Below the pieces are notes generated by a model, which ran no database searches, was not told the origin of the DNA, and saw nothing but the letters and a program-made list of their open reading frames with translations. DNA of 64,000 nt from CAZSMC01 sp964607755 (GTDB taxonomy: Bacteria; Zhuqueibacterota; Zhuqueibacteria; Residuimicrobiales; Krinioviventaceae): NCBI GenBank assembly GCA_964607755.1, contig CAZSMC010000001.1, positions 1-64,000 of the forward strand, in the 5' to 3' direction. A program made the position numbers and the translations under genes. This document shows positions 33,943-43,082 of the stretch, in pieces (positions within the stretch are counted from its first letter, which is position 1; each line of letters starts with the position of its first letter).

Positions 33943-35316
33943 ATGCGGAATGTTGATACAATTGCAGCTATTGCCACACCAGCTGGAACCGGTGCCATTG
34001 CCATCGTACGGTTAAGCGGGCAAGACAGCGTCAAGATTGCCAATCAGTTGTTTCAAGGGCGTCAGACGATTCAGGATATGCCGGCCCAATCTGTAGCCTA
34101 TGGCAAAATTTGTGACCCCGAATCAAAGAAAATTATTGATGATGTCCTGGTTCTGAAATTCCAATCACCAGCTTCTTATACTGGCCAGGATATGGTAGAA
34201 ATTCATTGTCACGGCGGCCAATATGTGGTTCGCAAAATTCTGCACCTGCTTTTAGATTTGGGAGCGAGATTAGCAGATCCCGGTGAATTTACTAAAAGAG
34301 CTTTTATCAATGGAAAGATGGATCTTGTGCAAGCCGAATCTATAGGAGATATTATCCAGGCGCAGACAGAGAAAAGTCTGGCTTTATCGCATCAACAATT
34401 GGAAGGACAGCTTTCTCAGACTTTGAATGAACTGCAAGAACAATTGAGAGAGCAGTGCGGTTTACTTGAACTGGAACTGGATTTTTCCGAAGATAATGTT
34501 GAGTTTACGTCAAGGGCGACTATTACGCATAAAATAACAGAATTAAAATCGCATTTAACTCATTTGGCTGATTCTTTTCAATATGGCAGAATAGTTCGTG
34601 AAGGCGCGCACCTCGTTATTGTCGGCGCTCCGAACGTTGGCAAATCCAGCATATTAAACCGTTTTTTGCAAAAAGACCGTGCCATCGTGACTGCCACTCC
34701 AGGCACGACCCGGGATACCATCGAGGAATCTCTGGACATCAACGGCCAGCTCTTTCGGGTATCGGACACGGCTGGACTGAGAAATACTAAAAACCACATC
34801 GAAAAAGAGGGCGTGGAGAGAACGCGCAAGCAAATTGAGCAAGCAGACCTACTTCTTTTCGTTATCGATCCGACGATGAAGAACTATGAAAAAGAATGCG
34901 ATTATTTTAACAACTCTCTTCCAGTCCACGCGTTAAAAAAACTGGTGATAAATAAAATTGATATTGCTGAGCAAAGCACACTTGACAGGATTGCTAAAAA
35001 GTATAAAAATGCGTTTTACATTTCAGCAAAAACAGGCCAGGGTTTTGATCATTTAAAACAAGGCATTGCAGAAATATTCAATGAACCATATCCACTGGAA
35101 TCGGCAGTGCTTACCAAAACACGGCATTACAACGCTGTAACAAAAACTATTAAAAATCTCACCCATGCAGAGAGGTCTTTGCAACAGAATTACTCAGCAG
35201 AATTTATTGCTATGGATCTGCGACACGCACTTGACGAGTTAGCAACCCTGACCGGCCAGGTGACGACCGAAGATATTTTAAATGATATTTTTACAAAATT
35301 TTGTATTGGAAAATAA
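33943..35316 (+). CDS. mnmE: tRNA modification GTPase MnmE
   Basis: With MnmG it makes the 5-carboxymethylaminomethyl group on wobble uridine 34 of certain tRNAs. Seen: the N-terminal folate-binding domain (PAGTGAIAIVRLSG; EIHCHGG near residue 87), a helical domain, the inserted G domain with GAPNVGKSS (228-236), DTAGLRNT and NKID (NKIDIAE), and the C-terminal FCIGK with the conserved Cys. Length 457 is typical. An intrinsic terminator stands immediately upstream, so its mRNA must either read through or begin right at the start codon. mnmG follows after 28 bases that contain a parS-like site. Confidence 0.96.
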   Translation: MRNVDTIAAIATPAGTGAIAIVRLSGQDSVKIANQLFQGRQTIQDMPAQSVAYGKICDPESKKIIDDVLVLKFQSPASYTGQDMVEIHCHGGQYVVRKILHLLLDLGARLADPGEFTKRAFINGKMDLVQAESIGDIIQAQTEKSLALSHQQLEGQLSQTLNELQEQLREQCGLLELELDFSEDNVEFTSRATITHKITELKSHLTHLADSFQYGRIVREGAHLVIVGAPNVGKSSILNRFLQKDRAIVTATPGTTRDTIEESLDINGQLFRVSDTAGLRNTKNHIEKEGVERTRKQIEQADLLLFVIDPTMKNYEKECDYFNNSLPVHALKKLVINKIDIAEQSTLDRIAKKYKNAFYISAKTGQGFDHLKQGIAEIFNEPYPLESAVLTKTRHYNAVTKTIKNLTHAERSLQQNYSAEFIAMDLRHALDELATLTGQVTTEDILNDIFTKFCIGK

Positions 35317-35320
35317 ACAA

Positions 35321-35336
35321 TGTTCCACGTGAAACA
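35321..35336. promoter_or_regulatory. parS: parS-like centromere site 1
   Basis: TGTTCCACGTGAAACA is a perfect match to the ParB-binding consensus TGTTNCACGTGAAACA known from Bacillus and many other bacteria. It lies in the short gap between mnmE and mnmG near the origin, where parS sites are typically found. Confidence 0.85.
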
Positions 35337-35344
35337 TTTTTGAT

Positions 35345-37249
35345 ATGAATAGTGCAAATGAAATATATGATATTATCGTTGTCGGTGCGGGGCATGCCGG
35401 TGTCGAAGCTGCACTGGCGGCATCGCGAATGAACGCAAAAACACTTTTAATTACCATTAATATTTTTACCATCGCCCAAATGTCTTGCAACCCCGCTATA
35501 GGCGGACTGGCAAAAGGCCACCTTGTCCGGGAAATTGACGCTATGGGCGGAGAGATGGGCGTGATTGCCGATGATTCCGGTATCCAGTTTCGCATGCTGA
35601 ATAAAAGCAAGGGTCCGTCTGTGTGGTCGCTGCGCTCTCAAAACGACCGCATGGATTATTCGATTCGCATGCGCGAAGTCGTGGAAAAACAACACAACCT
35701 ACATATCCGCCAGCACGATATCAAGGGACTGATTTTTGATGACAACCGGGTCACTGGTATTGTCACAGATATCAATACTAAGATTTATGGCAAAGCTGTT
35801 ATTCTGTCAACCGGCACATTTTTAAACGGACTCATTCACGTTGGGTTGCATCACTACCAGGCTGGCCGGGCCGGGGAAATCGCATCCAAAGGTCTGAGTG
35901 ATCAGTTACGGGAAAAAGGATTCGAGGTTGGCCGACTCAAGACCGGTACCCCGCCGCGCATTGATGGTGAGAGTGTTGATTTTGCTGGTATGGACCCTCA
36001 GCCAGGAGATGATGATCCGGTGCCTTTTTCGCACCGGCATGAAAAAATTGACGTCGACCAAATTCCGTGTTACCTCACCCGCACCACAACGCAAACACAT
36101 GATATTCTGCGTTCAGGGCTGGACCGGTCGCCATTATATTCCGGAGTCATTAAAGGTATTGGCCCAAGATATTGTCCGTCTATTGAAGACAAGATTGTGC
36201 GTTTTGCCGACAAACCCAATCACCAGCTTTTTCTTGAGCCCGAGGGCCGGCATACGACAGAATATTATCTGAATGGTTTTGCTACCAGCTTGCCAGAAGA
36301 TATTCAAATAAATGCAGTTCACTCAGTGCCGGGACTGGAGAACGCGCGCATCACCAGGATCGGCTATGCCATTGAATACGACTATTTTCCACCGACGCAA
36401 CTTTATCCGACATTGGAAACAAAGCTGGTAAACGGCCTCTATTTTGCCGGCCAGATAAATGGCACATCCGGGTATGAAGAAGCTGCAGCTCAGGGTATGA
36501 TGGCCGCTATTAATGCTGTGTTAAAAATCCGTGGTAAGGAACCGTTTATATTGGACCGCTCCCAGGCCTATATGGGCGTGCTCATTGATGACCTGGTCAC
36601 AAAGTTGTTAGAAGAGCCGTATCGCATGTTCACCTCACGCGCCGAGTACCGGCTACTATTGCGCCAGGATAACGCCGATCTACGCCTGATGGAATATGGT
36701 TATCAATTTGGATTGATTCCATCAAAAGTTCACAGCGATCTGTTGCAAAGAAAAAAAGCCATTCGAGAGGCATTGGCTTTTATCAAACAAAAGCGAGTCA
36801 GGCCGGATGATGTGAACGAGGTGTTAAGAAAATGCGGCACAAATACGATAACAGAGGTCGAAACGGTTGAACGGCTGTTAAAACGACCTGAGGTTCACTG
36901 TCAAGATTTTGCCGGAATTGTGAATCATCCGTTGTTTAAGCGTTCAGAACGGTTCTGGAAGCGGGTAGTGGAGCAGGTTGAAATCGAAGTGAAATATGAC
37001 GGATTTTTGCAGCGACAAAAAGAGAACGTGCAAAAGATGAAAGAGTTGGAGAACCTGCGGATTCCGGCAGATTTTAATTATCAGGTCTTACATTCCATAT
37101 CCACGGAAGGGCGCGAGAAGCTCAGCCGCATCCGTCCGCAGACACTTGGTCAGGCCTCGCGAATTTTGGGTGTGTCGCCATCGGATGTATCCGTGCTGAT
37201 GGTTTATCTCCAAAGTAACCGGAAGAAAAATGTTCCACGTGGAACATAG
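35345..37249 (+). CDS. mnmG: tRNA uridine-5-carboxymethylaminomethyl modification enzyme MnmG
   Basis: FAD-dependent partner of MnmE. Seen: the dinucleotide-binding GAGHAGVEAALAASRM (residues 14-29), SCNPAIGGLAKGHLVREIDAMGG (split; near 49-70), the catalytic-cysteine region KTGTPPRIDG near 199, CPSIEDKIVRF near 278, the GTSGYEEAAAQG motif near 376, and the C-terminal helical domain that binds MnmE and tRNA. Length 634 is normal. The last codons, NVPRGT, encode a second parS-like palindrome. rsmG starts 2 bases after its stop codon. Confidence 0.97.
   Translation: MNSANEIYDIIVVGAGHAGVEAALAASRMNAKTLLITINIFTIAQMSCNPAIGGLAKGHLVREIDAMGGEMGVIADDSGIQFRMLNKSKGPSVWSLRSQNDRMDYSIRMREVVEKQHNLHIRQHDIKGLIFDDNRVTGIVTDINTKIYGKAVILSTGTFLNGLIHVGLHHYQAGRAGEIASKGLSDQLREKGFEVGRLKTGTPPRIDGESVDFAGMDPQPGDDDPVPFSHRHEKIDVDQIPCYLTRTTTQTHDILRSGLDRSPLYSGVIKGIGPRYCPSIEDKIVRFADKPNHQLFLEPEGRHTTEYYLNGFATSLPEDIQINAVHSVPGLENARITRIGYAIEYDYFPPTQLYPTLETKLVNGLYFAGQINGTSGYEEAAAQGMMAAINAVLKIRGKEPFILDRSQAYMGVLIDDLVTKLLEEPYRMFTSRAEYRLLLRQDNADLRLMEYGYQFGLIPSKVHSDLLQRKKAIREALAFIKQKRVRPDDVNEVLRKCGTNTITEVETVERLLKRPEVHCQDFAGIVNHPLFKRSERFWKRVVEQVEIEVKYDGFLQRQKENVQKMKELENLRIPADFNYQVLHSISTEGREKLSRIRPQTLGQASRILGVSPSDVSVLMVYLQSNRKKNVPRGT
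37231..37246. promoter_or_regulatory. parS: parS-like centromere site 2, inside the end of mnmG
   Basis: TGTTCCACGTGGAACA is a perfect 16-bp palindrome one base away from the parS consensus of site 1. It is formed by the last sense codons of mnmG (Val-Pro-Arg-Gly-Thr) just before TAG. Confidence 0.8.
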
Positions 37250-37251
37250 TT

Positions 37252-37887
37252 ATGCTGGAAGAAAACAAAAAAGCACTCAAAGCGTTAGGAAAAGAAAAAA
37301 ACATCTCTGCTGAACAGGCTGAAATGTTATTCAGTTATGTCGAACTGTTGGAAGAATGGAGCGCCAGGACAAATCTGGTTTCCAAAAAGGATGTGTCTAA
37401 AATTGTGTCCAAACACATCCGCGAATCAATGCAATTTTGCCGGGACGAAATTTTAACACTTGAGTGCCGTATTGTGGATGTCGGGTCTGGTGCGGGCTTT
37501 CCCGGCATTATTATCGCTATTTTTTACCCGGATTCGAAGGTGAGTTTGGTGGAGTCCCGGAAAATGAAATCGTTGTTTTTGCAAGAGGTCAAGGATCAGC
37601 TTTCCCTGCATAATGTTACTGTGATAAATGATCGTGCGGAAAAACTAAAAGACTGGCAATATTATTTTGATGTCGCCACGGCTCGTGCTGTGACTTCGCT
37701 AAAAATGCTGTGGTCGTGGTGTTCACCCCTTTTAAAAAATGACGGAAAACTGGTTGCCCAAAAGGGTGGAGATATTTCAAATGAACTCTCTGCACTGGAC
37801 AGCAGGATCAATGTTTCTGTGATTCCCTTTCAATTCAGCGATCCGGCTTTGGACAGAAAATTAATTATTTTACAAAAAGAGAATTAG
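37252..37887 (+). CDS. rsmG: 16S rRNA (guanine-527-N7) methyltransferase
   Basis: SAM-dependent methyltransferase that modifies 16S rRNA. Seen: the SAM loop VDVGSGAGFPGIIIAI near residue 76, LVESRKMKSLFLQEV near 100, and DVATARAVTSLKML near 138 with the family-typical ARAV, followed by LVAQKGG. The N-terminal LEEWSARTNLVSKKD is also typical. Length 211. It follows mnmG by 2 bases. In many genomes parA and parB come next; here mfd does. Confidence 0.94.
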   Translation: MLEENKKALKALGKEKNISAEQAEMLFSYVELLEEWSARTNLVSKKDVSKIVSKHIRESMQFCRDEILTLECRIVDVGSGAGFPGIIIAIFYPDSKVSLVESRKMKSLFLQEVKDQLSLHNVTVINDRAEKLKDWQYYFDVATARAVTSLKMLWSWCSPLLKNDGKLVAQKGGDISNELSALDSRINVSVIPFQFSDPALDRKLIILQKEN

Positions 37888-37940
37888 GGTATTTATTTGA
37901 ATTTGCCGTTTTTGATAAAAATAGTTCTCAATCAACACGT

Positions 37941-40900
37941 ATGAGTGAAAATAAAAACATTCGGGACAAAGTTTTTTCGCTGCTTGAGCAGTCTGAAACC
38001 TGTCAAAATCTGCTGGCATCAATTCCGCGCAGAGATACGCTGTATCTTCGCGGCCTTGCTGGATCTTCACATGCATTTTTGAATACAATAATCTTTCGCC
38101 ACAACGAGCAATGTTTGTTGTGCATTTTTGACGACGGTGACGAAGCCAGGCAGCATTACGATGATCTGTCGTCTTTACTGGAGGACGAGTCCCGGCTGTT
38201 GTATTATCCAGAACTCGGTAAAAAAATGTGGAGCGAACTCGGGCCCGAAACCATTGTGGTTGGACGACGGCTGCTCACATTGAAATATGCACTCTCGGAT
38301 TCGCCGAATGTAATAATCACTACAGCCAGCGCTCTGCTGGAAAAAATTGCCAGCAGAGAATCTATCGAGCGTGGAAAAATAAATCTGCAAGTGCATAGTT
38401 CAGCAGATTTCGAAGAAACGATAAAAAAACTTGTCCGTCTGGGATTTAAACGCGAATCCCGAGTCGAGCGTCCAGGCGAACTCAGCGTCCGCGGCGGGAT
38501 TCTGGATATTTATTTGTACAAAGCTGTGAATCCGTATCGCATTGAATTTTTTGGCGATCAGATCGAATCTATCCGCGAATTTGATGTGGAGAGCCAACGC
38601 TCCATAAACATGCATGACAGGCTTGAAATTCTTCCGCCTTTTTCTGCTGGCGTTTTCTGCGCTTTTGACGAATTGCCTTTGACAGATATGTCACTTTCCG
38701 GGTCGTTGATCGAATTCATCGACAACCCACTCTGTGTGGTTTACAATCCTCCGCTCGTGAACCAGCGATTCCATAGCTATGCCCGGGATGCCCGAAAATA
38801 TGTTCAAGACTTTTCCAAAGAGCACCATCACGAAGACATTGAATATGATTCCTACTATGCGGATCCTGGCAAAATCGAGTCGGTTTTGCAAGAATCACAC
38901 ACTCTGCACGTCGAGCAATTGACGCCCACAACGCATAAAGGGTTCGATTTCGCTATGACGAAAAATCCGCATTTTGGCGGCAATCTTGAACTCTTTCGGT
39001 CAGAGTTAAAAAAACTCGATTCCTATCCCATCGATATGGTGTGCGATTCTGCCGAACAGAAAAACCGGCTTGCAGACGTTTTGAATGAAGCTCATTTTAA
39101 AAACATCCGATTATCTGTTTTGAGCATTTCATCTGGATTTTCATGGCTGGATAAAGATTTTTATCTTTTCACGAACAGAGAACTTTACAGCCGGGTCCGC
39201 TCGCCAAAACTCGACAAAATTGAGCATCGGCGATTTTCCCTGCGCCAGCAGTTATCCATTAACAAGGGCGATTATGTTGTTCACACCGACCACGGCATTG
39301 GTATTTTTCGCGGCCTTGATATGATTCGTGTTTATGGCAAAGAACGCGAATGTCTGGTTATCGAATACAAGGACGAGGATAAATTATACGTCCCTCTGGA
39401 AAAAATGCACCAGGTGCAAAAATATTCGTCCCGGGAAGGTGCGGTCCCGGCGCTGAGCAAACTGGGTTCAGTGCAATGGGAAAAGTTGAAAAAAAGCACA
39501 AAAAAACGGATGAAAGAAATTGCCGAGCAGCTTATCAAACTGTATGCAACCCGAAAGACACGCCCGGGTTATGCTTTTGGCGAAGACACGGTATGGCAAA
39601 AAGAGCTCGAGGCGTCGTTCCCGTTTGAAGAGACTTATGATCAGCTTAAGGCGATTGACGATGTTAAAGAAGATATGCAGAAACCGCGGCCTATGGACCG
39701 GCTGGTGTGCGGAGATGTCGGTTACGGCAAAACCGAAGTGGCGATTCGCGCGGCGTTCAAGGCTATCAATGACGGGCGTCAGGTTGCCATTCTGGTGCCA
39801 ACGACGATTTTAGCCCAGCAGCATTACACAACCTTTCAAGAGCGCATGCAGCAGTTCCCGGTTCAGCTCGAACTGTTGTCGCGTTTTAAATCGGCAAAGC
39901 AACAAAAGGAGATTCTTAAAAAAGTTGCGGACGGCAAGATTGATTTAATCGTTGGTACGCACAGGCTTTTGTCTGGTGATGTCAAATTCAAAAACCTTGG
40001 GCTGTTGATTGTGGATGAAGAACAGCGATTCGGAGTAATGCACAAAGAGAAACTCAAACTGCTAAAGATGACAGTGGACACGATGTCCCTGTCAGCAACA
40101 CCGATTCCGCGGACCATGCACATGGCGCTGATGGGTGCAAAAGATATGTCGATTATCAACACACCGCCGCAAAACCGGTTGCCGATCCAAACCCATGTTA
40201 GCCGGTTTGATCCGGAAATGATTCGCGAAGCCATCCTCCGCGAAGTGGACAGGGGAGGCCAGGTCTTTTTTGTTCATAACCGGGTGCAATCTATTCATGG
40301 CATTGCTGCGCATATCCAAGAGATTGTACCGGAGGTTTCCGTTGCAGTGGCGCACGGCCAAATGCACGGCCATGAACTGGAAAAAGTCATGCTCCGTTTT
40401 GTGCAGCAAAAAGTCCAGGTATTAGTTTCGACCATGATTATCGAGTCCGGCATCGACATGCCCCGGGCAAACACATTGATTGTTCACCGGGCTGATAAAT
40501 TTGGTTTAGCTCAGCTCTATCAGTTACGTGGTCGAGTAGGCCGGTCAAACCAGCAAGCTTATGCTTACCTCATTATTCCGCCGGTTCGCAAACTCAACCG
40601 AAATGCTGTCAAGCGGTTGCAGACAATTCAGGAATATTCCCAGCTCGGTTCCGGCTATAAAATTGCTATGCGCGATTTGGAGATCCGGGGTGCCGGCAAC
40701 ATATTTGGCGCCGAACAGAGCGGTTTTGTCAACGCCCTGGGTTTTGATTTGTACACAAAAATTATCCGTGAAGCGATAAACGAACTGCGCCAGGATTTAA
40801 ATATTTCGAAACCAGAAGAAGAAAAAGAAGAAAAGAAAACCGAATCTCATGTTCAGTTGAATGTGGATGCTTATCTTCCGAGTAATTATATTGATTCGAG

Positions 40901-41288
40901 CGCAGAACGTGTGGATATTTACCGCCGGCTTGTTCAGTCTTCTTCCATTGAAAAGGTTCATGAGATTCAAAACGAACTTGTTGACCGGTTTGGACCAATG
41001 CCTGAAAAAGCACAGAATCTGGTCAATTATATTTTGATTAAACTTTATGCCGGACGGGCCGGGATTAAAAAGTTAATCGTCCAGAACGGCACACTCAAAG
41101 GTGAATTTGATATGCAAAATTTACCAGAGGGGGAACAATTCAGGAACTGGCTGGGTAATATTGTACACAATGCTCCCGATTCTTTTGAAATGAAACACGG
41201 TAAAGATGAATTGGGATTTGAAATGAGACTGCCGCCTCTACAAAACCGCCTGAATGCGACGAAAAAGTTCTTGCAAAGTATCATTTAA
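37941..41288 (+). CDS. mfd: transcription-repair coupling factor Mfd
   Basis: Superfamily 2 translocase that removes RNA polymerase stalled at DNA damage and recruits UvrA. Seen: UvrB-homology modules at the N-terminus (GILDIYLYKAVNPYRIEFFG near residue 185), the RNA-polymerase-interacting domain (GDYVVHTDHGIGIFRGL near 440; YKDEDKLYVPLEKM), the translocase with Walker A CGDVGYGKTEVAIRAAFKA near 592, the DEEQRFGV box near 695, LSATPIPRT near 720 and RGRVGRSNQQAYAYL near 865, and a C-terminal D7 domain. Length of 1115 is typical. No clear ribosome site; 53 bases after rsmG. Confidence 0.96.
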   Translation: MSENKNIRDKVFSLLEQSETCQNLLASIPRRDTLYLRGLAGSSHAFLNTIIFRHNEQCLLCIFDDGDEARQHYDDLSSLLEDESRLLYYPELGKKMWSELGPETIVVGRRLLTLKYALSDSPNVIITTASALLEKIASRESIERGKINLQVHSSADFEETIKKLVRLGFKRESRVERPGELSVRGGILDIYLYKAVNPYRIEFFGDQIESIREFDVESQRSINMHDRLEILPPFSAGVFCAFDELPLTDMSLSGSLIEFIDNPLCVVYNPPLVNQRFHSYARDARKYVQDFSKEHHHEDIEYDSYYADPGKIESVLQESHTLHVEQLTPTTHKGFDFAMTKNPHFGGNLELFRSELKKLDSYPIDMVCDSAEQKNRLADVLNEAHFKNIRLSVLSISSGFSWLDKDFYLFTNRELYSRVRSPKLDKIEHRRFSLRQQLSINKGDYVVHTDHGIGIFRGLDMIRVYGKERECLVIEYKDEDKLYVPLEKMHQVQKYSSREGAVPALSKLGSVQWEKLKKSTKKRMKEIAEQLIKLYATRKTRPGYAFGEDTVWQKELEASFPFEETYDQLKAIDDVKEDMQKPRPMDRLVCGDVGYGKTEVAIRAAFKAINDGRQVAILVPTTILAQQHYTTFQERMQQFPVQLELLSRFKSAKQQKEILKKVADGKIDLIVGTHRLLSGDVKFKNLGLLIVDEEQRFGVMHKEKLKLLKMTVDTMSLSATPIPRTMHMALMGAKDMSIINTPPQNRLPIQTHVSRFDPEMIREAILREVDRGGQVFFVHNRVQSIHGIAAHIQEIVPEVSVAVAHGQMHGHELEKVMLRFVQQKVQVLVSTMIIESGIDMPRANTLIVHRADKFGLAQLYQLRGRVGRSNQQAYAYLIIPPVRKLNRNAVKRLQTIQEYSQLGSGYKIAMRDLEIRGAGNIFGAEQSGFVNALGFDLYTKIIREAINELRQDLNISKPEEEKEEKKTESHVQLNVDAYLPSNYIDSSAERVDIYRRLVQSSSIEKVHEIQNELVDRFGPMPEKAQNLVNYILIKLYAGRAGIKKLIVQNGTLKGEFDMQNLPEGEQFRNWLGNIVHNAPDSFEMKHGKDELGFEMRLPPLQNRLNATKKFLQSII

Positions 41289-41351
41289 TTGGTTAAATTT
41301 ACCGCTTAATTATTGTAAATAAAAATGATAGCCACAATTGGAGAAAGGATT

Positions 41352-43082
41352 ATGGGAACATTTAAAAGAGTCGTTTATATTATTGTAATTACAACACTTA
41401 TAACGATTATTTGGAGCTGCGGGGATCAGGCTTTTGTTGCCAAGGTAGGCAATATTCCTGTCACTGCAAAAGAGTTTCGAAATTACGTGATTACAAAAAA
41501 ACGGGGTTTGGATGCGATTAGTGATTTCGATGGTATTATGAATCAACTGAACGATTTGATCGATGAAAAAATCATCTACATCGAAGCTAAAAAACAGGGA
41601 CTCGGCAATGACAGTTCAATTGTCGCTGAAATCGACAAAGTGGAACAAAGCAGGGTCTATATGGCAGTTATCGAACAGGAGGTATTTGAAAAAGTAATTC
41701 CCACGTCGATGTTGCGTGAAAAATACCGGCGACAGGGCAAAGAAGTAAAAGCACGCCACATTTTTCTGCCAGTGGGGAAAAATGCTGCCCAAGCAAAAGT
41801 TGAAGAAAAAGTACAGCAATTAAAAGAAATCCGGGGGCAAATTATTCGCGGCAGCGACTTTGGCACAATGGCACGAAAGTTTTCCAAAGATTCTCTCAGC
41901 GCTGGTAAAGGCGGCGATCTTGGTTTTTTGGGATGGGGTGAACGCGAATATGGCGAGCTATTTTATCAAACGCTGTTTAATCTGAGAAAAAATCAGATTT
42001 CAGATGTCGTTCGATCGGATAAAGGAGTTCATCTTTTAAAAGTTGAAGAAATTCGATCATTAGATCAGCAGCCTTTTGAATTGCAAAAAACAAAATTACG
42101 CCGCAGTTTTTATCGCGAGTACAATGCAGAATTGGACAGTCATTATTATGCACTGGTAGACTATGTGAAAGAAAAATATAACGCCGTATATCACAAGTCG
42201 AGCATTGACTCGTTGCTGAAATGGAACAAAGACTCGAAATACATCTTACCCAGAGGTACGGAGGCAGAAAAGTTCTTTAAAGAGCTCACACCCGATCAAA
42301 AAGATTTGGCTTTTGTCACTTATAAAAACGGTGCTTTTACCACCCGAGATATTTTTAATGTATACACAGATATCAATCCGTACCGCCGGCCGCCGTTTTC
42401 AAAACCGGCTCAAGTTGAACAGTTTCTGGACCGCAATGTCTCCCGTATTCTCATCTCCAGGTTGGGACGTGAACGAGGTTATCATCGCAAGGAATCAGTT
42501 CGGGAACAAGTTCAAGAGAAAAGAGAAGAGCTGATGATTCAGAAAATGCGTAATGAAGGATACAAAGAAAACATTGATCTCACAGAAGAAGAGTTAAGAA
42601 CATATTATGAAAAAAATCCTCAAAAGTTTGAAAAAAATGCGCAAGTGTCTGTGCAGGAAATAATGCTAGATACGCGTGCACAGGCAGAGAAAATTGCCGA
42701 ACGCGCTAAAAAAGGTGAAAGCTTTGACCGGTTAGCCTCAATGTATACGATCCGCGCGAAAACAAAATCGAAAAAAGGCAAGCTCGGTTATATCAGCAAG
42801 AATCAATACGGTATTGTTGGGCGCCGGGCTATTGAGATGAAAGCCGGCGAGATTTCAGACCCCATTGCCAATGGTACGCAATATTCTGTCATTAAAATCC
42901 TCGATCGCCGGGATGGTGAATTACAGGATTTTAAAGATGTAAAAGGTGAAATTGAACGAATTCTCAGGAACGAGAAAAAACGCGATGCGTACAATGTATG
43001 GCTTGAAGGTCTGAGAGAAAAAACCCCAGTTGTTATATATAAAGGCGTCTTGAAAAAGAATTTTGGATTTATTGATGAATAA
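41352..43082 (+). CDS. parvulin-type peptidyl-prolyl isomerase, lipoprotein, two parvulin domains
   Basis: Envelope foldase or chaperone. Seen: lipoprotein signal ending IIWSC, a SurA/PrsA-type helical N-domain (VGNIPVTAKEFRNYV, then NDLIDEKIIYIEAKKQGL), a first parvulin domain (VKARHIFLPVGK ... GGDLGFLGWGEREYGELFYQTLFNL), and a second, weaker one near the C-terminus (VSVQEIMLDTRAQAEKIAERAKKG ... KKGKLGYIS). I chose ATG 41352 because GGAGAAAGG lies just before it; the frame is open from 41325. It is the first of three related genes in a row with overlapping ends, so an envelope-chaperone operon is likely. The substrates are probably outer-membrane or secreted proteins. Confidence 0.88.
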   Translation: MGTFKRVVYIIVITTLITIIWSCGDQAFVAKVGNIPVTAKEFRNYVITKKRGLDAISDFDGIMNQLNDLIDEKIIYIEAKKQGLGNDSSIVAEIDKVEQSRVYMAVIEQEVFEKVIPTSMLREKYRRQGKEVKARHIFLPVGKNAAQAKVEEKVQQLKEIRGQIIRGSDFGTMARKFSKDSLSAGKGGDLGFLGWGEREYGELFYQTLFNLRKNQISDVVRSDKGVHLLKVEEIRSLDQQPFELQKTKLRRSFYREYNAELDSHYYALVDYVKEKYNAVYHKSSIDSLLKWNKDSKYILPRGTEAEKFFKELTPDQKDLAFVTYKNGAFTTRDIFNVYTDINPYRRPPFSKPAQVEQFLDRNVSRILISRLGRERGYHRKESVREQVQEKREELMIQKMRNEGYKENIDLTEEELRTYYEKNPQKFEKNAQVSVQEIMLDTRAQAEKIAERAKKGESFDRLASMYTIRAKTKSKKGKLGYISKNQYGIVGRRAIEMKAGEISDPIANGTQYSVIKILDRRDGELQDFKDVKGEIERILRNEKKRDAYNVWLEGLREKTPVVIYKGVLKKNFGFIDE

